Assembly: GCA_023313575.1 (NCBI GenBank)
Contig: JAJTTP010000001.1
Coordinates: forward strand, 3,968,001 to 4,032,000
DNA: 64,000 bases
Direction: 5' to 3'
Source of the DNA: Eutypella sp. D-1
Lineage: Eukaryota; Ascomycota; Sordariomycetes; Xylariales; Diatrypaceae
Both the position numbers and the translations under genes were made by a program. Shown here one piece after another: positions 1 to 12,363 of this stretch (positions are counted from its first letter, which is position 1; each line of letters starts with the position of its first letter). Below the pieces are notes generated by a model. That model was not told the DNA's origin. It saw nothing but the letters and a program-made list of their open reading frames with translations, and searched no databases.

Positions 1-1219
1 CGTGGCGACGACGACGACGTAGCTTGCATAAAGTCAAGGTGTTGCTGGAACAGCTACCTCGTATACTTGTGGTGATTAATCGTCGCCGTAATAATAATGC
101 GTGAACTTTTTAGGCGGGTGGATGGTTGTGATCTTGTTTACGGGGGAGTGTATATCTAGGCATGTATGTAGGAGGACCCCATGGCATGACTGTATCACTG
201 TGGCGTCAAACATGACAACTACCCCTATCTTGGATACGGGTCCTATGAAACGCACCCACGGAATATCATCATTTAAATACGCCAAGTACACGAGAAGAGA
301 CGATCTAGTCGTGCAATAATAGCTGGTCTAATCAACAATGCTTGCTGAATCCCGTGTTGTCTGCAGCTAGCTGTGGCTACTGAGTGTTGTTCGGTGGAAA
401 AGGGGACTCTCATGACGTATTCCTGGGTACAGCTAGGGCTTAATCTCGCTAGACTTCTCATGAGTTGTTGCAAGATCCTCCAATACGGGCTTTTGGGGGG
501 AAATCTAGGGTATTTGCCACTTCTAGTCAGCCGTCCTGTCAACCGAAAGGACAGCAAAGCATCATGATGCCATTTCCAGAGAACAGACTTAGCAAACACT
601 CTGCCAATACGAGAGTCGACCCATCGCAACCTCGAACTAGCCACCCAATATATGGCATGCTAAGGTCTTTTCTATCGGGGTTCCTTGATATTCGAACAAT
701 GATCTCATAGCAAAGAATACTGTGCTGGGAGACCAACATGACCAAAGCAGGGAAAGAAGCTCCGGCTGTCCTGCGGGCAGAGCTCCCATAGCGTTGATAC
801 GAAGTATTCACCACAGAGGCATGCGAAGCGGTAAGGATGCCATTGCGATGCGAGCTGGTAGTCGAGTAACAAAGAAAATAGAGTAGGATAGGAATGACTC
901 CAAGTCGGTGGTGCAGAGGGCGAAGCGCTTCGTTCTAAGGCGGAGTTCGAGGCCGAAAAGACCAGACGGTAGAACATTTGTAAGTCGTTGCATTATCGAA
1001 CACACATCGAGTGCTTCTCGTAGCCTTGACATGGTTCTCGGCGAAATGTCTCTTTTGTAGAATTGAGGTACTGAATTCTCACGAAGTAGCCGTGGTTTAG
1101 CGTCTTTGCATTGGTCATGTCGTCAAAGATGAACGACGTAGTCATGTTTATATCTGGAACATCTGGAACATATGATAGATAGGCTAAACCTTCACACGGC
1201 ACGGCACCTACTTGCCCGG
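1..1219. other. intergenic, no gene supported
   Basis: Short overlapping open frames occur on both strands but none has recognisable domains, a consistent exon chain or a signal peptide. Some minus-strand frames between about 500 and 1030 encode hydrophobic, Leu/Arg-rich peptides that might be a decayed gene; I cannot identify it. The end near 1219 is the 3' flank of the PSO2 gene. Confidence 0.4.
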
Positions 1220-4015
1220 CTACCACCAGACAGCGCCACCCTTCCCATCCTTACCATCCCAGAGTGGATAGTCTCGGTCCCGATCCCGGTCCTCTCTGTC
1301 TGTCTCCCGGCCATCCGGCGGCTGCTCAACTCGAACCTTGACGAGGCCGCCGCGTCTCCGTTCGGCGAGCCACCGGTCCGTCCAGGCCTTCATGCGGCGG
1401 CGCGCGGGCTCGCTTCCGACGTTGACGGTGGGGACGACGCGCTCGACACGCAGAGCCATGAGGAAGAGCGCGAGCTCGCGGAAGCTGCTATGCTCGGAAT
1501 AGGGGACGCCGAAGCAGGCGGCCTCGCGGGTGCTGCCGCGCTGGGCACGCAGATCCGCTCGCCCAAACCGCGGCGCCCACGCCGGCCCGTGCAACAGCGT
1601 CGTCGTCGGCACCGCTGAAGGTGCGAGGTTGGCCGCCGCGGCGTTCCCCGCGGGCCGGAAGTTCCACCCGCTCGGCCGGAACCCCACGATGTGCGTGAAG
1701 TGCGGCCGGTAACCCTCAAGGTACGCCTGTAGCGTCTCGGCTCGAATCTCCGCCAGCGACTGCATGTGCACCTGCGCGAGGCGCGGGTCGTCCGTCAGCA
1801 GCGCGCTGAGCTCCGGGTCGCCTAGTTGGCGGCAGATGCGCGTCTTGGCCGGCGTCGCGTAGATCCGCGTCCCCAGTGCCTGTGCGACGGCCTTGCAGAT
1901 GCGCTCCTTGCCGATCGAGTACGTGCCGCACACGACCAGGAGACGGCTCTTCTTCTTTTTGTCCTTCCCCGCCTCCGCCTCTACGTCTGTCGCGGTGCCG
2001 TTCCTGCTCGCCTTACTGTCGCTCTCCGGAAAGAAGTGGCTTACGGCCGTGCTTCCTTTCCCGCGCTTCAGGCCATCGAAGATCCCGTCCGCCCCGTCAG
2101 GATCATCCGAAATCCACTTGCAAAATTCGGCACACGCGCGGATGACATCATCCTGGGGCGGGAACGAGTAACGGGGATTTAAATACGTCGTGTCCAGGTA
2201 ACAGACATCAATCTTCTGTTGTTTAGACTTGCCTGATATGCTGTCGACCATCTCCGGTCTTAGGAGCGGATGTGCTATTTGCGCCGGACAGGCCCGGAAA
2301 TCGCCGCAGTGGAGTATCCGCTGCGTTCTTGCATTCGGCCCCTTCCCAAGCTTCTTCTCGAATAGAAACAAGGAGCTGCCGGGGCAGTGATTGGCGGGTA
2401 TCATGGTGACGGTGACGCCTTGAGTGCCTGGGACCTCAACAGTCTCGTCGAACTCGAGTGGCACGACCCATTTCGCATTGGTCCGGAGTTGGTTTTTAAC
2501 AAGGTCTCCTGTGACTTTGCTACAGTAAATAGGGCCATGGGACCAGTTCGCTGTCAGGCCAATATAATGATCACTGTGAAAATGACTGAGAAAATATGCA
2601 TTGCACCCCTTGACGGCGCCGTAGCGGAAGGCATCGACGCATATGAAGAATCCGGGCATAATCTTATAAAAGGGGCAGGTCCGCTGATACGCCGGTTTTC
2701 CGCGCGAGGCATGCTCGGCAGCGGCGGCTGAAGCCCAGGCGGAATCTTCAGCGTGACCAGACATGAGTTTACTAAACGCCGACGTGGCTGTTTTCGCGGC
2801 GCCTCCGAGGCTGATAGGATTAGCCTGTCCCGGCCGGGGAACGGCCGCTCGGGCAAATCGCTTACTGATATCGGGAGCATCTGTCGTTGTAGAGACTGAT
2901 GTTTTAGACTGCATTGGTAAAGACGGGAGTTTCGTCTCCTTAGGTAGAGGTATCGGTTTACCGTCGAGGCAGGCATTGACGTGAATAGTGGCTTGCTCGG
3001 GTGTAATCCCAGCTAGACTGGCGCTACACAAAGGGCAACTCTCCGTTATCGAGGGATCTTGCACAGGTGCGGGTGCTGGCGTATCTTCTACAGCGCAGTC
3101 TGAGACGTAGGCCCCTGTCTCCGCTTCTTCTTCGGCGGCCTCGAGTCTTGCCTGTTCTTCCATAAACCTCCTTTCACGGAGCTCTTCTCCATCGTCAAAT
3201 TCGTCATCGTCGTCGTCATCGAACATGGCTTCCAGCTCCTCTAAGTCCTGGAAGTCATCATACACGGATTCTCCATGAGCGATGGCTGGGGTCTCTGCTG
3301 CTGCTATGAGCGTTTTCTCCTCTACAACTAATTCGTCATTGAACGATGTCACCGGCTCGCTAGTGGGAGCGGGTATCCGTACATCAGGAGGGTTATGAGG
3401 AGCCAGGTGTTCCACAGCAGGTGAATCGCCAGTGGCATCTCCATCCTCGTCACTGTCCGAGTCCTCCAGGAAGGGTCCCTTGGCTCGCGATATTTTTGGC
3501 TTCTTTATTGACTTCGGGGCTTCCGTCGGGACTTCCGTCGCGGCTTTGATCGATGGTTCGATATTAACAGCCTCGGTGCCAGTAACCTGATCCCCGTTGC
3601 CATCATGACTTAGTTTCCTCCGTTTTGAGGATCCTAGGTGTTCGTTATATCTCGAGGGCCCCACGTCCTCGACTCCTTCGACTGTTCCATTTCCATTCCT
3701 CTCTTCCCCCCCTTTATCCGCCTCGATCGAAGATGAGTTCGCATGTGGAAAGACGACCGCAGACTCGGACTCGGACTCAGGTTCGGGCTCTAGGGATACA
3801 TCTACGCCGTCGTTTGTGCCATTGCTGTCGCCGCAGAAGAGCTGCTCCTCGACCTCGACCTTCTTGAAGAAATTAAGGATATTGCCATTGGGCTTCGCGG
3901 CCCCGGGTCTTCGGGCGCGGGGCGTCGTGCCATCCGCGCCGCCATCGTCCCCGGCCTTTTTGAAGTTGAGCTTCGTCTGGGTCGGCTTTCGTGGTGTTCT
4001 CTTGACAGGGGGCAT
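1220..4015 (-). CDS. PSO2: DNA interstrand cross-link repair nuclease, PSO2/SNM1 family
   Basis: A single uninterrupted 931-aa frame. Residues 13-20 (QTKLNFKK) resemble a PCNA-interacting peptide. A long acidic, low-complexity region follows. Around residue 330 there is a C-x2-C...H-x3-C finger (SCPLCSASL ... HVNAC) of the UBZ4 type that binds ubiquitin. The C-terminal half is a metallo-beta-lactamase/beta-CASP (DRMBL) nuclease: metal motif HFHSDH, then HCGDFR, YLDTTY and YSEHSSF. In this family the enzyme is a 5' exonuclease that processes cross-linked DNA in the nucleus, acting with PCNA and ubiquitin signalling. The start is the first ATG of the frame, and the PIP box directly behind it supports it. 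The metal-ligand motifs all appear intact. Function is inferred from family. Confidence 0.93.
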   Translation of the reverse strand: MPPVKRTPRKPTQTKLNFKKAGDDGGADGTTPRARRPGAAKPNGNILNFFKKVEVEEQLFCGDSNGTNDGVDVSLEPEPESESESAVVFPHANSSSIEADKGGEERNGNGTVEGVEDVGPSRYNEHLGSSKRRKLSHDGNGDQVTGTEAVNIEPSIKAATEVPTEAPKSIKKPKISRAKGPFLEDSDSDEDGDATGDSPAVEHLAPHNPPDVRIPAPTSEPVTSFNDELVVEEKTLIAAAETPAIAHGESVYDDFQDLEELEAMFDDDDDDEFDDGEELRERRFMEEQARLEAAEEEAETGAYVSDCAVEDTPAPAPVQDPSITESCPLCSASLAGITPEQATIHVNACLDGKPIPLPKETKLPSLPMQSKTSVSTTTDAPDISKRFARAAVPRPGQANPISLGGAAKTATSAFSKLMSGHAEDSAWASAAAAEHASRGKPAYQRTCPFYKIMPGFFICVDAFRYGAVKGCNAYFLSHFHSDHYIGLTANWSHGPIYCSKVTGDLVKNQLRTNAKWVVPLEFDETVEVPGTQGVTVTMIPANHCPGSSLFLFEKKLGKGPNARTQRILHCGDFRACPAQIAHPLLRPEMVDSISGKSKQQKIDVCYLDTTYLNPRYSFPPQDDVIRACAEFCKWISDDPDGADGIFDGLKRGKGSTAVSHFFPESDSKASRNGTATDVEAEAGKDKKKKSRLLVVCGTYSIGKERICKAVAQALGTRIYATPAKTRICRQLGDPELSALLTDDPRLAQVHMQSLAEIRAETLQAYLEGYRPHFTHIVGFRPSGWNFRPAGNAAAANLAPSAVPTTTLLHGPAWAPRFGRADLRAQRGSTREAACFGVPYSEHSSFRELALFLMALRVERVVPTVNVGSEPARRRMKAWTDRWLAERRRGGLVKVRVEQPPDGRETDREDRDRDRDYPLWDGKDGKGGAVWW

Positions 4016-5249
4016 CGCGCGTCGAAGGAAGGGTACAAGAAAAGGGGGCGGCGGTTTTGGAATTCAGCAAGTCGAGCACAGAGATGCTAAATAAATAACA
4101 TAAATAAAATCGAACAGGCGAGATCCGATGCCGATCTCAAAGCATCATAACTAATTCATGCAATACATTCAGGACAATTCAATTCATTGGTTGGAAGACA
4201 CTTTTCTTCTTCTTTTTTTCTTTGTTGTGCATGTACTGGAGTTTTTTTTGTTTTTTTTTTAGAAGGAAAAGCGTTGGTCATTAATTATTAATTTTTGCCC
4301 CTCAACTTGGGACGAACGAACTGCAAGTGACTGGCGTAATTGAATAATCGAGTGGTGGTAGGTGGGCCCGGATTGAGGAATTCCTTTTTCCTTTTAACGC
4401 GAAAGGTCAGACCAGATCGCGGGAAAATAGAAAGGGCGCGCCTCACGTAGTCATGTGACCGATTGTTATCAAAGCACCTCGGCACTAATTAAACTAACTA
4501 ATACTACCTACCTAGGTACCTAGGTAGGTACGAAGTAGAGCTAGTAGGTATGTCCCAGCCACAGTGGCTTGGGGAAGTAGCCATGAGGTCGTCATCACAG
4601 TCATGAAGGAAGTCCACGGGTACTTGTACGGGATCTCATAGCGTCCCACTAAGTAACTTCCAGGCGTGACTTCCAGGCTATATATAGACGGACCGACTGA
4701 CTCGACGTTGAATATGCGAAGTATATCATGCCCCTGACTTAAGGATGGAATTGAACCACATAGTATAATGACCAGTTAACAGCCCGAGACAGATCCCGAC
4801 TAGCGGCGGCCAACCAACGGATAGGGCACATATCCAGAAAGTAGTCGGTTATTCCCTCCGGCGCCCGTTTCTATCATTCATGGTTCTCCCAGTCAGGTCG
4901 AAACACCTGCGAATATGAATACAGTTCTTCCGTCACCGACCGAGTACGGACATGTCCAGCCCTAGCATAGTCGCCGTGGACTGCGCAGAACGCCAGCTGT
5001 TCCGGTTCTACATGCTACAACATCACATCATGATTCGATATTCACTTTACAATAATTGATACACTGTATCTATTGTAGATATGATAGACTGTTTGTTTTT
5101 TTTCCCAGTGAACAAACCAAAGTTAGAAACAGAACCAGCTAGCTCCTTAGCTCCTGACGCCTTGATGTGACCCAGTACCATGCTTCGTAACCCATGTGCA
5201 AACGCGCAAGTTCGCACGTCATTTATCATCAGAAACAACCCCTCCTAAA
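4016..5249. other. intergenic between PSO2 (5' side) and the MFS permease (3' side)
   Basis: It holds the PSO2 promoter region (T-rich tract near 4200-4260) and the permease 3' flank. A perfect 26-bp palindrome built from TACCTAGGTA-type units lies at 4505-4530. No coding frame is supported. Confidence 0.6.
4505..4530. repeat. perfect 26-bp palindrome of CCTAGGTA units
   Basis: Positions 4505-4530 read identically on both strands. Related TACCTAGGTA runs occur near 15046 and at 44301-44315. This looks like a recurrent intergenic motif of this genome rather than a single binding site; it could form a cruciform. No function is assigned. Confidence 0.6.
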
Positions 5250-7531
5250 CTAGCTCGGGCGGGCCGAGTCGTCGGCGGGGGCGGCCTTCTCGGGCTGCTT
5301 CTCGCTAAGGTTCTGGTCCGTGGCGCCCGTTTTCCCACTTGACTTGCTGCTGCCCGGGGCGGCGCCCGAGCTGCTACCGCCGCACCCGTCCTTTTCGGAC
5401 ATGACGTTCGATGGTGCCGGATTACCCCGGAAATAGTTGTCCACCTGCGCGGTGAAGTCGCTGTCGTCCTCCTCGTAGTTGCCGGATTCGCTGTCGCTAG
5501 CCGCCCTGGCGGCCTCCCTCTCCTCCCACTCCGAGCGGATGTCCTGGATCTTCTGCTTCGTGTCCAGCTCTGGGTGGTAGTTCTTGCTCACACCCATCCA
5601 CCGCTCCCACACCGAAAGGTGCTGCGGGTGGATAGCAACGCCGTGGTACTCGTTAGGCCGGCCATCGTGAACTGTTGCGCGTACCGTGTTAGCAAGTCAT
5701 CTTTTATCTATTCGTATCAACTGTTGAGAGGTTTACTCACTGTAGCGCCACCGCCGCTCTTGCTCCTTAAGGTCGAGTCCGGTGGTGTCGGGAAGCCAGA
5801 GCCAGGTCATAACCATACCAGCAAGGCCGAACCACGGAACTACGTAAAACTTCGTCTGGGTGTCGATGTAATTGTATAGAACCGAGGCGAGGAGCGCACC
5901 GGCCTTGCCGATCATGGCCGCGAAGCCGTGCGCACTGGCGCGGATCTCCGTAGGGAATACCTCCCCGGCTACCAAGAAGGTGACCGAGTTTGGTCCGAAC
6001 TGGTTGAAGAACGACGAGAGAAAGTACATAGCCTGAAACGCGTGGATTCCAGCCGGGCTCGTGTAGTATTCGTAGTTGAAGGCCGGAATGACGAACATGA
6101 TGAAGCACATGAGGAAGCCAACCTGTTGCATGTTTTTCCTTCCATAGATCTTGTGGTCGATCAGCAATGACGCGCAGTAGTACCCGACCATGGATACGAC
6201 TACGTTGACGAGGTTCCACGTCCAGACTGTGAGTATAGAGTCGGGGTTAGACGAGATGACCTTGATAAATTGACCTTGGAACAATTTGTTGCCGTAGAAG
6301 AAAACATCGTTGCAGAACCAGCCGCCGGCCGTTGCTACAAGACGACCGCCAAAGTTCTGGCAGGTCAGTTTCATTGACTTGACATTGTAGCCCGTGACGT
6401 TAGCCCGCTTCTTCGCCTTTTCGAGGTGCTTGTCGGCAGACCTCATCTTGTAGGTGCGGTAATAGGCGAGCCAGAGCGTGCCGACCGCGGGAAGAGCGAA
6501 GGATATCCGGAAGGTATACTGCGCGGCAGTCTGCGAATACGGGGGCTCACCGGAGCCACGGTTGAAGATAACCAGGAGAACAATGAGCAAGACCTGGTTG
6601 ACGAACTGGCCCCAGCCCTGCATCAAGAAGGCCATGGTGACCTTCCGGCCACGGTGTAACCGGTCATCCCGAGTGGATAGCTTTCCCGCGGCAACTGCGT
6701 TCTCCATCGAAGATGTCGCCGTGATAGGATATTCGCCACCGACTCCGAGACCTTTATAGAATGTCAGACATAAACGAGTTTTCAATAGGCAGTGGTGTAA
6801 GTTCTTACCGTAGATGAACAAAGACCATGCATACATGATGACCCACCCCTGCAGGTTGATTCCCCAGGAAGCGACCAGGAGTATTAACCCAAGCAGCATA
6901 ATCAAAGCGTCCTGAATGAGACCCCATCGTCGACCAATCCAGTCACCGATGATCTACAACATCACATGTTAGCGACTGCAGGGTCAAGAGTACGGAGCGA
7001 AAAAATACTTACACCAACACCGACCTGGCCAACCATGATACCGATGACCTCCAAGTACGTAACAGAGGAGATCCAGTTGGATGAACACTCGGTAGCGGCT
7101 TCACCCCAACAGCTAGGCCAGGCGGCGCTGTAGAGGGGCTCCAAATTGCCGATGGAGAATAGCACATAGCCCTCGAGACCGAGGCCGGCACCGGGGAGGA
7201 CGGCGTGCCGAAAGTACCAGGAGACAGGGCTTAAGGGGTCCTTCTTGAACATGGACCAGATGCTCGAGACCTCAGCCTTGGCCTCGGCGGCGTCAGTCTT
7301 GTGGATGAAGGAGAGGCGCTTTCGCAGCGGGAGGTCGGCCCAGTAGACGCCCTCGTCCGTGTACGAGTCATCCGGCTGGGTGAGGTACTTGAAGATCTCC
7401 TTCTCGTACTCGGTAGCGTAGTGGCCCCTCGGGAAATGCTGGTGCTCTTCACCGGTCGGCGGACCGTGAGGCACGGGAATCTCCCCTACCGGCGGCTCAT
7501 GTTCGTGATGTCGGCGAAGGAGAGAGGCCAT
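5250..7531 (-). CDS. MFS permease, phosphate/glycerophosphoinositol-type
   Basis: Four exons on the minus strand: 7531-7013, 6953-6809, 6751-5741, 5671-5250, giving 698 aa. The introns (59, 57 and 69 nt) all have GT-AG ends and keep frame. Signature pieces are VGQVGVG|IIGDWIGRRWG across intron 1 and GLGVGGEYPI across intron 2; the latter is the conserved GGxYP loop of phosphate:H+ symporters (PHS family) and Git1-like permeases. Multiple hydrophobic helices are consistent with 12 membrane spans. The C-terminal cytosolic tail after HGVAIHPQHLS is about 130 aa, rich in Ser, Asp and Gly, and longer than in PHO84. It likely imports phosphate or a phosphorylated polyol across the plasma membrane; the exact substrate is uncertain. 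The only CACGTG motifs upstream are distant (8468 and 9224). Confidence 0.88.
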
Positions 7532-10500
7532 GACCGGCTTTGGATGAGAGGAGGGCGGGCGGTAGGTTAAGGGAGGTTTGGTTGATAAGAATAACCTGTT
7601 ATGTGACCGTTGGAAAAAAGGGACGGGATGTTTAGGTAAAGATTGAGTATGACAGGAATATCGATAGCACTGAAGCTGCTCTAATGTTCTATTTAAGGTT
7701 CAAGCCGGAGCGAGTATGTCGTAGGGATGAATCGAGAGGTCCACTTAAGCTAGGGAGAGTTTAACGATGCACAGTAGTGCTATACAACCCAGAGTAGACA
7801 AGCTATCTAGGCTTTCATTAGGCAGAGAGAACCAGCTCAAGTTGACAGAAGGTGGGAGGGGAGGTAGGTAGTAAGGAGAGAGAGACAAAAGAGGTCAAAG
7901 ACGGGAGGAAACCGCGAGAGTCACGGAGACAGTTATAGTTACGCGGGAGGAGGGAACTTTGTACCTGTCAGTGAAGGAATCGGATCTTACGATACGGGCG
8001 ATCTTTTTTTCTTTTATCTCTCTCGGTGGTATACCTAGTGGTATTCTAGTATTATCACACTAGCTATTACGACGTAGGCGGTTCTCCTCGGTTGCCCATC
8101 CATCCAATCTTATATGCTGGCGGACTTTTCTCGCCACGAAGCGAGCTACAACCGGGCCCCGGCCATACTCGACGGGGATACTGTAGTAACAGCGATAGTT
8201 TTTTTTTTCCCTTCTTGTTTTCGGGGTCGGTAACCCGCTCCGCTTTTTGTTCTCCACAAGATGCTACATGATATTTTGGTATATACGGGGTATACCATGT
8301 CGGTATGTACCAACCTACTCTGTTTGCTACTTGTACCCGTGGACTTGTATGGATGTTGGCTGGGGAAAGTGTGGGATCGCTTTTATGATGTTGTAATAGG
8401 CTTGAAGACTAACCTAACACTTGATAGGCTTCTTTGGCTTACAAGCTTTGAGAGAATGTAATGGGGGCACGTGCTCTCTTGCCTCTTCAGTGTAGTGCTA
8501 CACAAATGGTAATTAGCGGGGGGACAAGGGGGGGAAACAAAGAGAGGAATATGTACATACAGGCGGGCTGTCAGGGCTGTTTGGCTGTATACCTACACAT
8601 GTACTTGTCGATCCCTCCTCTGATGTACATGGCGTTGGTCCCGGCAGTCTCAGCCAGGGTAATCCCAAAACCCCGAACAGCATCATGAAAGAGGGGATTT
8701 TCCCTAACACCTCCTGGAATTTTTTGCTACTGTTGGAGGAGACGCTTTGACGCTGTCAACTGTCAAAGAAAGTTTAAAAAAAGATTCTGCCAAGGTATTG
8801 TTGATGTTTCGTACATAGAGGATCTCGTAGAGGATCAACGAGATTTTGGGTCAAGAGAAAAATTCCTATCCGATATGCTACCGAGGTATGTATGCATCTG
8901 TATACTTAGGGCAGGTACTCTTAAGCTTAGAGGTATAGCTGAGATTGAGTTTTAACCTCATCAAATTACGTACATTACGTAGGAAAATCGGGAACCCTGT
9001 CCTCAAATCTAGGTACCGGCCCATAATGTTTCTTTATGAGCCGCATGAACTTGATGAACCGGAGACCCTAAACCAAGTACAACCCCGACCGGTACAGTTA
9101 CAGTGGGATAGCGGGTACCTCCCAGCTTACCCCACCCCCGATGTCTCCTTACGCAGTAGCAGTGTAGTATTTTCGCAGCAGAGGGACCCTGGATTTTCGA
9201 CCAATAATGTTTGAGAATTGCTACACGTGTGTCTTCAACAGCTTTCAACTGGACCTAAAACCAAATTAGTTCATCGGGTCTAGAAGGCGGCGTGCCCTTG
9301 CCTTGCCTGCAAGCTGCGGGCCAGAAACTGCTAGATCCGTATCTGGTATTCCATGTACATACGCAGATACGTTACCAATCTGCCATTACCACGCGCGGGG
9401 GTGAATATCGGCCAATATCCAGTCACCAGTGTAAACGAATACATACCCGGACTTCATACACCTAAACATGTCCAGGTGTCCAGTCCACTTTGAGCCGATC
9501 ATCCAGATCGCTCTTTTCCGACCTCCGCCAAGCACCAGAATATCCTAATTTGGCAAAACGTCACGTCTGAACTACTACGGTTGGCAGGGTGGTTAAGCTA
9601 GTGCGCTACGCCAAAAAGCGAACATTACGATATGTCGTTTGTTTCGGTCGATTTACCTACCGGCCTTTAGACAATCAAACCTCGGGAGTTACGGGGTAGA
9701 CCTTTAATTAGAATAACAACGTTAATGATAATCTCTCGGCATGTACCAGGTGAAACAGAGACATCATACTGGAATATCGAATATAGCCATTATAAATAGG
9801 AGCGCAGGGTAAGGTAGGGGCGGATGGGCGCGGACTAATAGGTGACACAATATACCAAGTATACCAAGCTTCTCTTGTCCATTGCTTAGTTGCGCCAGGT
9901 CTTGGACTTCTGTCGTAGATCTCGCCTTGGCTTTCTTGTCGGTCTTGGTATTTTTCTGAATGAAGCAAGTGGTCGCGTGCCCTTTTGCCTCGCTCTTTTC
10001 TTTGCGCCAGTCAACCTGCCACCGACCTGTCGAATGTGACATCCATCCCACACCATCTGCATCTCCATCATGCACGCCACCCCTCAGCCCTTGCGATACC
10101 TTATTATTGGCTTGGGTAGAAAACATTTCAAGGCTGCGAACAATTCTAACAATAACTTCATATAAGGAAAACCTCTAACTTGTGACAGGCTATGCATCAC
10201 ATACGAAATCCACTAACAAGACCTCAAGGGTTGAAGTGGAGGCATGCACGATGTATGAGGAGAGGGGGTTGGTGGAAGAAGAGATACTACCTTGACCCAT
10301 ACCTAACATGCGGTAGTTAAGAACGGAGAAAATATCGTCAACGATCCCGATGCCGGAGATGTTGTTGACGAGGGACGAGCAACAACTAATGATAATTCTA
10401 GGACACGGCTAGGACCCCATGACCAACCTGGTGCGTATCACTCGGCTTGTCCTCTACGCGACTAAATCCGGAAGCCATCCCAGGGACATACACCGGTCTT

Positions 10501-11125
10501 TTCCGCGTCCTACTGCCGCATAATATAATACAGGGTGATTGCTTGTACCGCAGCGATGCAGTCGATAATGAGGTTTGATGATCCGGTGCAGGCTTAAGAA
10601 TTTGTAATCGAACACGGCCCGGAGCTGCTGCCCCTTACCTCTCAAGATCTTATTGTAACTGCCCCTATTTTATGTCTATACTAACCAATCAGTTTTGCGG
10701 TCGCTTCTTCTAGTCACAGTTTATTATGGGTCTTTTGTTCAAATACGGTTTAGTCTATATCTCAAAGGACTGAAACATAGTTATTATTAGCCACAGCTGC
10801 CACAGTGGCTACGCCAAAGGGCACCATCACTACAGGACTGCATCTGTTAACGTCACCAATACTCTACCTACACACTACATTCAAGTCACTACAAGCGAAC
10901 GATGAGCCTTGTTTAGGGGCAGGGTTTATCTCTATTGGCAGTCTACTCTAATCAGCTAGCTACCTAAGGGCCCAAAAACACGACCTAATGGACCTCTCTT
11001 ATCTTATCCCCCTCAGTTCCCTGCCACCTTATCCATTCCATGACTCCGTGGTAACAACCACTATTCAGCCTCTTGGTGCTCTCTCGCACATTCCCTTTCT
11101 TCCTGAGGCGACGCGCATGAGTTGA
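7532..11125. other. long intergenic region, no gene supported
   Basis: About 3.6 kb with only short, unrelated open frames on both strands. The part nearest 7531 is the permease promoter, with AG-rich stretches near 7840-7960. Two CACGTG hexamers are at 8468-8473 and 9224-9229. The part nearest 11125 is the 3' flank of the small secreted protein. No RNA gene or repeat could be supported. Confidence 0.5.
8468..8473. promoter_or_regulatory. CACGTG E-box (possible PHO4/NUC-1 type site)
   Basis: The hexamer CACGTG, about 940 bp upstream of the phosphate-type permease start; a second copy is at 9224-9229. In yeast and Neurospora, phosphate-starvation bHLH regulators bind CACGTG. The distance is large, so the regulatory link is only an inference. 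Confidence 0.25.
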
Positions 11126-11779
11126 TTACTTCTTCGTGCAGAAGAAGATGGCGCAGCCGGCGCAGGACGAGTCGACCTGGATACACTGCCAGGTAAGGAT
11201 GCAGAACGTGGCATCGAAGCAGTTCTTCTGAGCATCACGAGCCAGGACCGACTTCGGGGCCGGAGTGGTGTTGGCAGTAAGGCCGAGCTTGTTCTGCTCA
11301 TGCTCGAGGCGGGCCTCGATGTTGTCCAGCATGTCCTCAAGGTACTCGCCGCGCAGGGTGCCGATGTGCTCGGTGGGAGCCTTCTCGGTGTCGGGGACGA
11401 GAACGTAGATGAGCTCGCCGGCAACAGCCTCCAGGCGGACCTGGTGGTCGTAGCGCTCAGAGAGCGCAGAGGCGCCCTCAGAGCTGGTGATGACCTCAAC
11501 GGCGGAGTCGCTGCGGAGGCCAGCAGGGTCGAACGAGTGATACTCGAACGGCAGGTCGGCAATCTCGAGATACTGCTCGACGGCGTTGGTGATCTCAACG
11601 GCGCGGTTGCTAGTTCGGTCAAGTTAGCATGTATATGAGAAAGGCTACTGCCAAAGCAGCCAGTCACTCGGTTGGGCTACTTACGTGGAAGCAGACTTGG
11701 TCGGGATCGCCGTAGCGGTGGAAGCACCAAGAGCGAGGATGGTGGCAAAGCCAAGGATGTTCTTCATGTTGAACTGCAT
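11126..11779 (-). CDS. small secreted protein with C-terminal six-cysteine module
   Basis: Two exons, 11779-11685 and 11609-11126, joined by a 75-nt GT-AG intron; 192 aa. The N-terminus is a clear signal peptide (MQFNMKNILGFATILALG..., likely cleavage near residue 24). A Cys-free middle region of about 135 residues follows. Six cysteines sit in the last 31 residues (C162, C168, C174, C181, C184, C189; spacing C-x5-C-x5-C-x6-C-x2-C-x4-C). This looks like a secreted, disulfide-bonded protein with a pro-region, in the manner of fungal effectors or processed peptides. I do not recognise the family. An in-frame second ATG at codon 5 is an alternative start. A TATTTATA sequence lies about 190 bp upstream on this strand, and a CACGTG is at 12181. 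Confidence 0.82.
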
Positions 11780-12363
11780 GGTGATGAGTGTAGAAGTTGA
11801 CAAGTGTAGATGTTGACTTGTAGTGTATGGGTGGTAAGGGTTCAGAGTGGTGTTGTGTATCAGTAAAGCTGATAGTCAAGTTGAGCTTAGAAGTCGAGTG
11901 TAGATGTGTGTGTGTTGATGATGGAGAGAGAGATTCTGGATTCCTGGAAGAGGTGAGGGGTCTGACATATAAATAGTAAATGGAAAAGGGATTGAGAGAG
12001 CAGCCCCCCCGCCTCCTCCCCCCCCCCCTCGCGGTCCCTTCCACAGATGGATAGAAAAACAATAGGGTACATTGCAGTGCTCCATACATATTGTTGTTCT
12101 CTATAGGCAGTGACAACAACAAACAATAGAATGCATTGTAGACTATGCCCCAATCAGACAACCATATTATCGTGCTAGTTCACGTGTAATGCCTCGTACC
12201 TATTGTCCTCCGCCATAGGGGGTCTACCGGGACCTACAGACAATAATGGGGAAGGCCCGAATGGGAAAGGGTTGTTTGCATAGGGATGTCGGGAACTCGT
12301 TTGCTCCATTTAACATATTATGCCCATAGGGCACGCTATTGAAACCACAGCGCAATCCGTATT
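11780..12363. promoter_or_regulatory. upstream region of the secreted-protein gene
   Basis: It contains a C-rich tract (about 12004-12030), a TATA-like element near 11968-11976, CACGTG at 12181-12186, and two imperfect direct repeats of an ACAATAG...CATTG motif about 70 bp apart (near 12060 and 12125). It ends at the left target duplication of the hAT element. Confidence 0.4.

Noticed and set aside
1390..2182. Multiple ORFs opposite PSO2
   Set aside because: Shadow frames of a GC-rich coding sequence, without recognisable features.
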